From Nitrososphaerota archaeon (GTDB taxonomy: Archaea; Thermoproteota; Nitrososphaeria; Nitrososphaerales; CADDZS01), in assembly GCA_013288145.1 (NCBI GenBank), contig JABDCJ010000030.1, forward strand, positions 1 to 32,966: a DNA stretch of 32,966 nt. Direction: 5' to 3'. Positions 31,577 to 32,966 of the stretch are shown one piece after another; the stretch's first letter is position 1, and each line of letters starts with the position of its first letter. The translations under genes were made by a program, and so were the position numbers. The notes beneath the pieces were generated by a model. That model was not told where the DNA came from, ran no database searches, and saw only the letters and a program-made list of their open reading frames with translations.

Positions 31577-32234
31577 TAGTACTCACGCCTTGGGCTTCTT
31601 GTAACATCTCGGATCTCGTGAGGCCGATTTCCGTCAAAGTTCTTCGTTCACCGGCAAACGTCCCGAGAGGATAGACGGAGTACTCACCCCACCGTCCTAA
31701 TGGATTCTTGTACAAGATGTCATTCAATTCGTCGTTGTTTGAAACTTCTACTATCGCGACAAAACCCTCCATTCCGACTATTGCGTAAGCTTCCGCTCGT
31801 CCTCGCTCCTTCAAAATTCTCAATTGCTCTAAACTTCCTTTAATGTTCGCACCGGGTGGAATGGGTTTTGCTACCTTTCCAATTACGAGAAATTTTTGTA
31901 AATACACTCCGGGCGATTTATCTCTCAACTTGACAATTGGTAGAGTCCGGATCCTCTCTTGCACATCATCACCGTTTCCCAGAAGGCTGTCAAGATCAGA
32001 AAGCGGATAGATCCAGTATTCCTCGTTGGGAGCCATTGGATTGTCAGAAAGTACCTTGTTGAGATCCTCGCCGGAATCTACGTCAATAATTGTCGCGTAG
32101 GATTTTGGCCCGACCATCGGGTAAACCGTCGCCTTTCTTCGAGTGACGAATTTGGTAAAGTAATCCACGCAGCCCTCAATAGGTGCTCTCTTTGGGACCG
32201 GGACTCGTGGGTGGTTTATTACAAGAAATTTCAT
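31569..32234 (-). CDS. Two-domain muconolactone-isomerase-like protein
   Basis: A 221-residue protein of two similar ferredoxin-like domains: residues 1-82 (KFLVINHPRVPVP, MVGPKSYATIIDVDSGEDLNKVLSDNPMAPNEEYWIYPLSD) and about 112-198 (KFLVIGKVAKPIPPG, IVGMEGFVAIVEVSNNDELNDILYKNPLGRWGEYSVYPL). The pattern NPMAxxxEYxIYPL resembles muconolactone delta-isomerase and related proteins, but here two copies are fused in one chain. The gene at 28785 is a single-domain relative of the second copy. It is the first gene of the operon with amidohydrolase-2 and CoA ligase, with a TATA-like ATTTAAA (32267-32273) about 33 bases upstream of the ATG. Confidence 0.8.
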   Translation of the reverse strand: MKFLVINHPRVPVPKRAPIEGCVDYFTKFVTRRKATVYPMVGPKSYATIIDVDSGEDLNKVLSDNPMAPNEEYWIYPLSDLDSLLGNGDDVQERIRTLPIVKLRDKSPGVYLQKFLVIGKVAKPIPPGANIKGSLEQLRILKERGRAEAYAIVGMEGFVAIVEVSNNDELNDILYKNPLGRWGEYSVYPLGTFAGERRTLTEIGLTRSEMLQEAQGVSTIG

Positions 32235-32266
32235 TTCGACAATTTTGATGGATTCAAGAGCTCTCC

Positions 32267-32273
32267 ATTTAAA
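32267..32273 (-). promoter_or_regulatory. TATA-like box of the isomerase-like/amidohydrolase/CoA-ligase operon
   Basis: Minus-strand TTTAAAT in CCTTTAAATGG, 33 bases upstream of the ATG at 32234. No ribosome binding site is seen. Confidence 0.45.
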
Positions 32274-32320
32274 GGATATTTAGGATCTGGCTAAAAGCTG
32301 AGAGAGCTTCTGATACATAG

Positions 32321-32698
32321 TTAACGAGTCTTGGAATCCATTTCTCGCTGCTTTGCTTCCAGAACTGAAAGCCTCTGCACCATGTCAAGGCGCTTGTCCA
32401 GATCTTCGACCCTAGAATCTACTCGCGATATGTCGGATTTCAATTCGTTTCTGAGGGAATCAATCTTGGAGGTTAGGGAATCAAAATTCGAATCGATCTT
32501 TGAATTGAGCAAAACAGAATTCGAATCGATCTTTGAAGTTAGGGAATCAAAACTTGAATCGATCTTGTTTGAGAGACGCTTGTCGAGTTCATCTATCCGC
32601 GTGTTGATGTTTTTGATCTCGCCCTTCAATTCCGCGATCTCCGGCAAGAGTATCCTCGTAACCCAGCCTGGAGCCTTCTCGGCGAGTTTAGAAGCCAT
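32321..32698 (-). CDS. Hendecad-repeat coiled-coil protein
   Basis: A 125-residue protein that is a single long coiled coil from about residue 22 to 110. The middle repeats every 11 residues (units like IDSNFDSLTSK and IDSLRNELKSD), which is a hendecad rather than heptad pattern. The DNA shows the repeat too: a 19-base sequence recurs exactly 33 bases apart (32486-32504 and 32519-32537). No enzymatic motif or membrane segment. Possibly a scaffold or filament protein; function unknown. ATG 32698 starts the protein. Confidence 0.7.
   Translation of the reverse strand: MASKLAEKAPGWVTRILLPEIAELKGEIKNINTRIDELDKRLSNKIDSSFDSLTSKIDSNSVLLNSKIDSNFDSLTSKIDSLRNELKSDISRVDSRVEDLDKRLDMVQRLSVLEAKQREMDSKTR
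32486..32537. repeat. 33-base direct repeat within the coiled-coil gene
   Basis: A 19-base identical sequence (beginning ATTCGAATCG) occurs at 32486 and 32519, exactly 11 codons apart; a third diverged copy follows near 32551. Reflects recent internal duplication of the hendecad unit. Confidence 0.8.
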
Positions 32699-32829
32699 TG
32701 GATTCGATTACGGTCTATTTTGGTCGATCTTTCTTATCAATCTTACACTTTTGCAAATTGCCCGCATAGTCCGAGTGCGCGAAATAATGAAATCCATGTC
32801 TGGCTTACAAGCCTGAGAAAAATGTCAGA

Positions 32830-32966
32830 CTAGGTTACTATAGCCTCTTGTTTTATTTTTTCGAGCACTCGCTCGGGTTTCATGGGGTAGCTTAAGATCT
32901 TACCTGAATTCAAATGTAAGATTGCGTCCTCAACCGCGTTTGCGATCGCGGCAGGAGCTACTATTG
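32830..32966 (-). CDS. Molybdenum hydroxylase large subunit (CoxL/xanthine dehydrogenase type), C-terminus only
   Basis: A minus-strand frame enters from the right edge and ends in TAG at 32830-32832, giving 45 residues. The translation (APAAIANAVEDAIL, then PMKPERVLEKI near the end) is the typical C-terminus of xanthine dehydrogenase/CO dehydrogenase family large subunits, which end with PAIANAVxDAxG...lPxTPExVLxxI. These molybdopterin enzymes hydroxylate aromatic or heterocyclic substrates or oxidise CO. The main part lies outside the window, so the substrate cannot be told. It is followed downstream by the coiled-coil and catabolic genes on the same strand, 132 bases away. Confidence 0.8.
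   Translation of the reverse strand, partial: IVAPAAIANAVEDAILHLNSGKILSYPMKPERVLEKIKQEAIVT

Overview
The window reads as archaeal chromosomal DNA, most likely from a soil-type Thaumarchaeota/Nitrososphaeria-like lineage (inferred; no rRNA or other marker gene is present). The evidence is: many genes begin with TTG or GTG about 25-35 bases downstream of an AT-rich TATA-like box with no ribosome binding site (leaderless style); there is an F420-type deazaflavin oxidoreductase, a VapB of the archaeal DUF217 type, Lrp/AsnC-type regulators, small zinc-ribbon proteins, and a membrane-anchored solute-binding protein with a long Ser/Thr linker. Other genes (class III cyclase with TPRs, split transhydrogenase, SnoaL and VOC proteins, HxlR regulator) are typical of soil bacteria and suggest exchange. 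I saw no tRNA, rRNA, CRISPR array or insertion sequence.

Layout. 1-8.3 kb is almost all minus strand: the N-terminal part of an unidentified multi-span membrane protein running off the left edge, a DUF998 membrane protein, another membrane protein, a large adenylate cyclase with TolB-like and TPR regions, a zinc-ribbon membrane protein, a divergent Amt ammonium transporter and a 14-span MFS exporter. 8.3-9.4 kb holds a probable remnant of a secreted protein, an orphan VapB and a stand-alone Lrp ligand-binding (RAM) domain. 9.5-12.4 kb is a tight three-gene proton-translocating transhydrogenase operon (pntAA-pntAB-pntB). 12.4-15.0 kb has two small membrane proteins and an HxlR regulator divergent from a VOC protein, then a SnoaL/NTF2 protein and a zinc-ribbon/PH-like protein. 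The VOC and SnoaL promoters carry the same 13-base palindrome directly after their TATA boxes, which looks like an HxlR operator. 15.0-16.9 kb is a large membrane glycosyltransferase-like protein.

16.9-20.6 kb is gene-poor, with short unknown ORFs, then a two-gene unit (SnoaL-like ester cyclase, F420-type oxidoreductase) divergent from a single-chain tandem Lrp-like regulator, and a broken DNA methyltransferase fragment. 20.6-27.0 kb contains two TenA/thiaminase-II homologues flanking a family-5 solute-binding protein, an MTA/SAH-deaminase-like amidohydrolase, a small zinc ribbon and a heme-oxygenase-like metal enzyme. This may be a salvage or degradation module for a nitrogen heterocycle (hypothesis).

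27.1 kb to the right edge looks catabolic: a zinc alcohol dehydrogenase, a VOC protein with altered metal-site positions, a one-domain and a two-domain muconolactone-isomerase-like protein, an acyl/aryl-CoA ligase, an amidohydrolase-2 (ACMSD-like) enzyme, a hendecad coiled-coil protein, and the C-terminus of a molybdenum hydroxylase large subunit entering from the right. Overlapping reading frames (tandem ferredoxin-like protein, amidohydrolase-2, CoA ligase) show an operon. The best candidate for an undescribed system is this ligase/amidohydrolase/tandem-isomerase-like operon with its neighbouring molybdenum hydroxylase, perhaps together with the TenA/HDO block.
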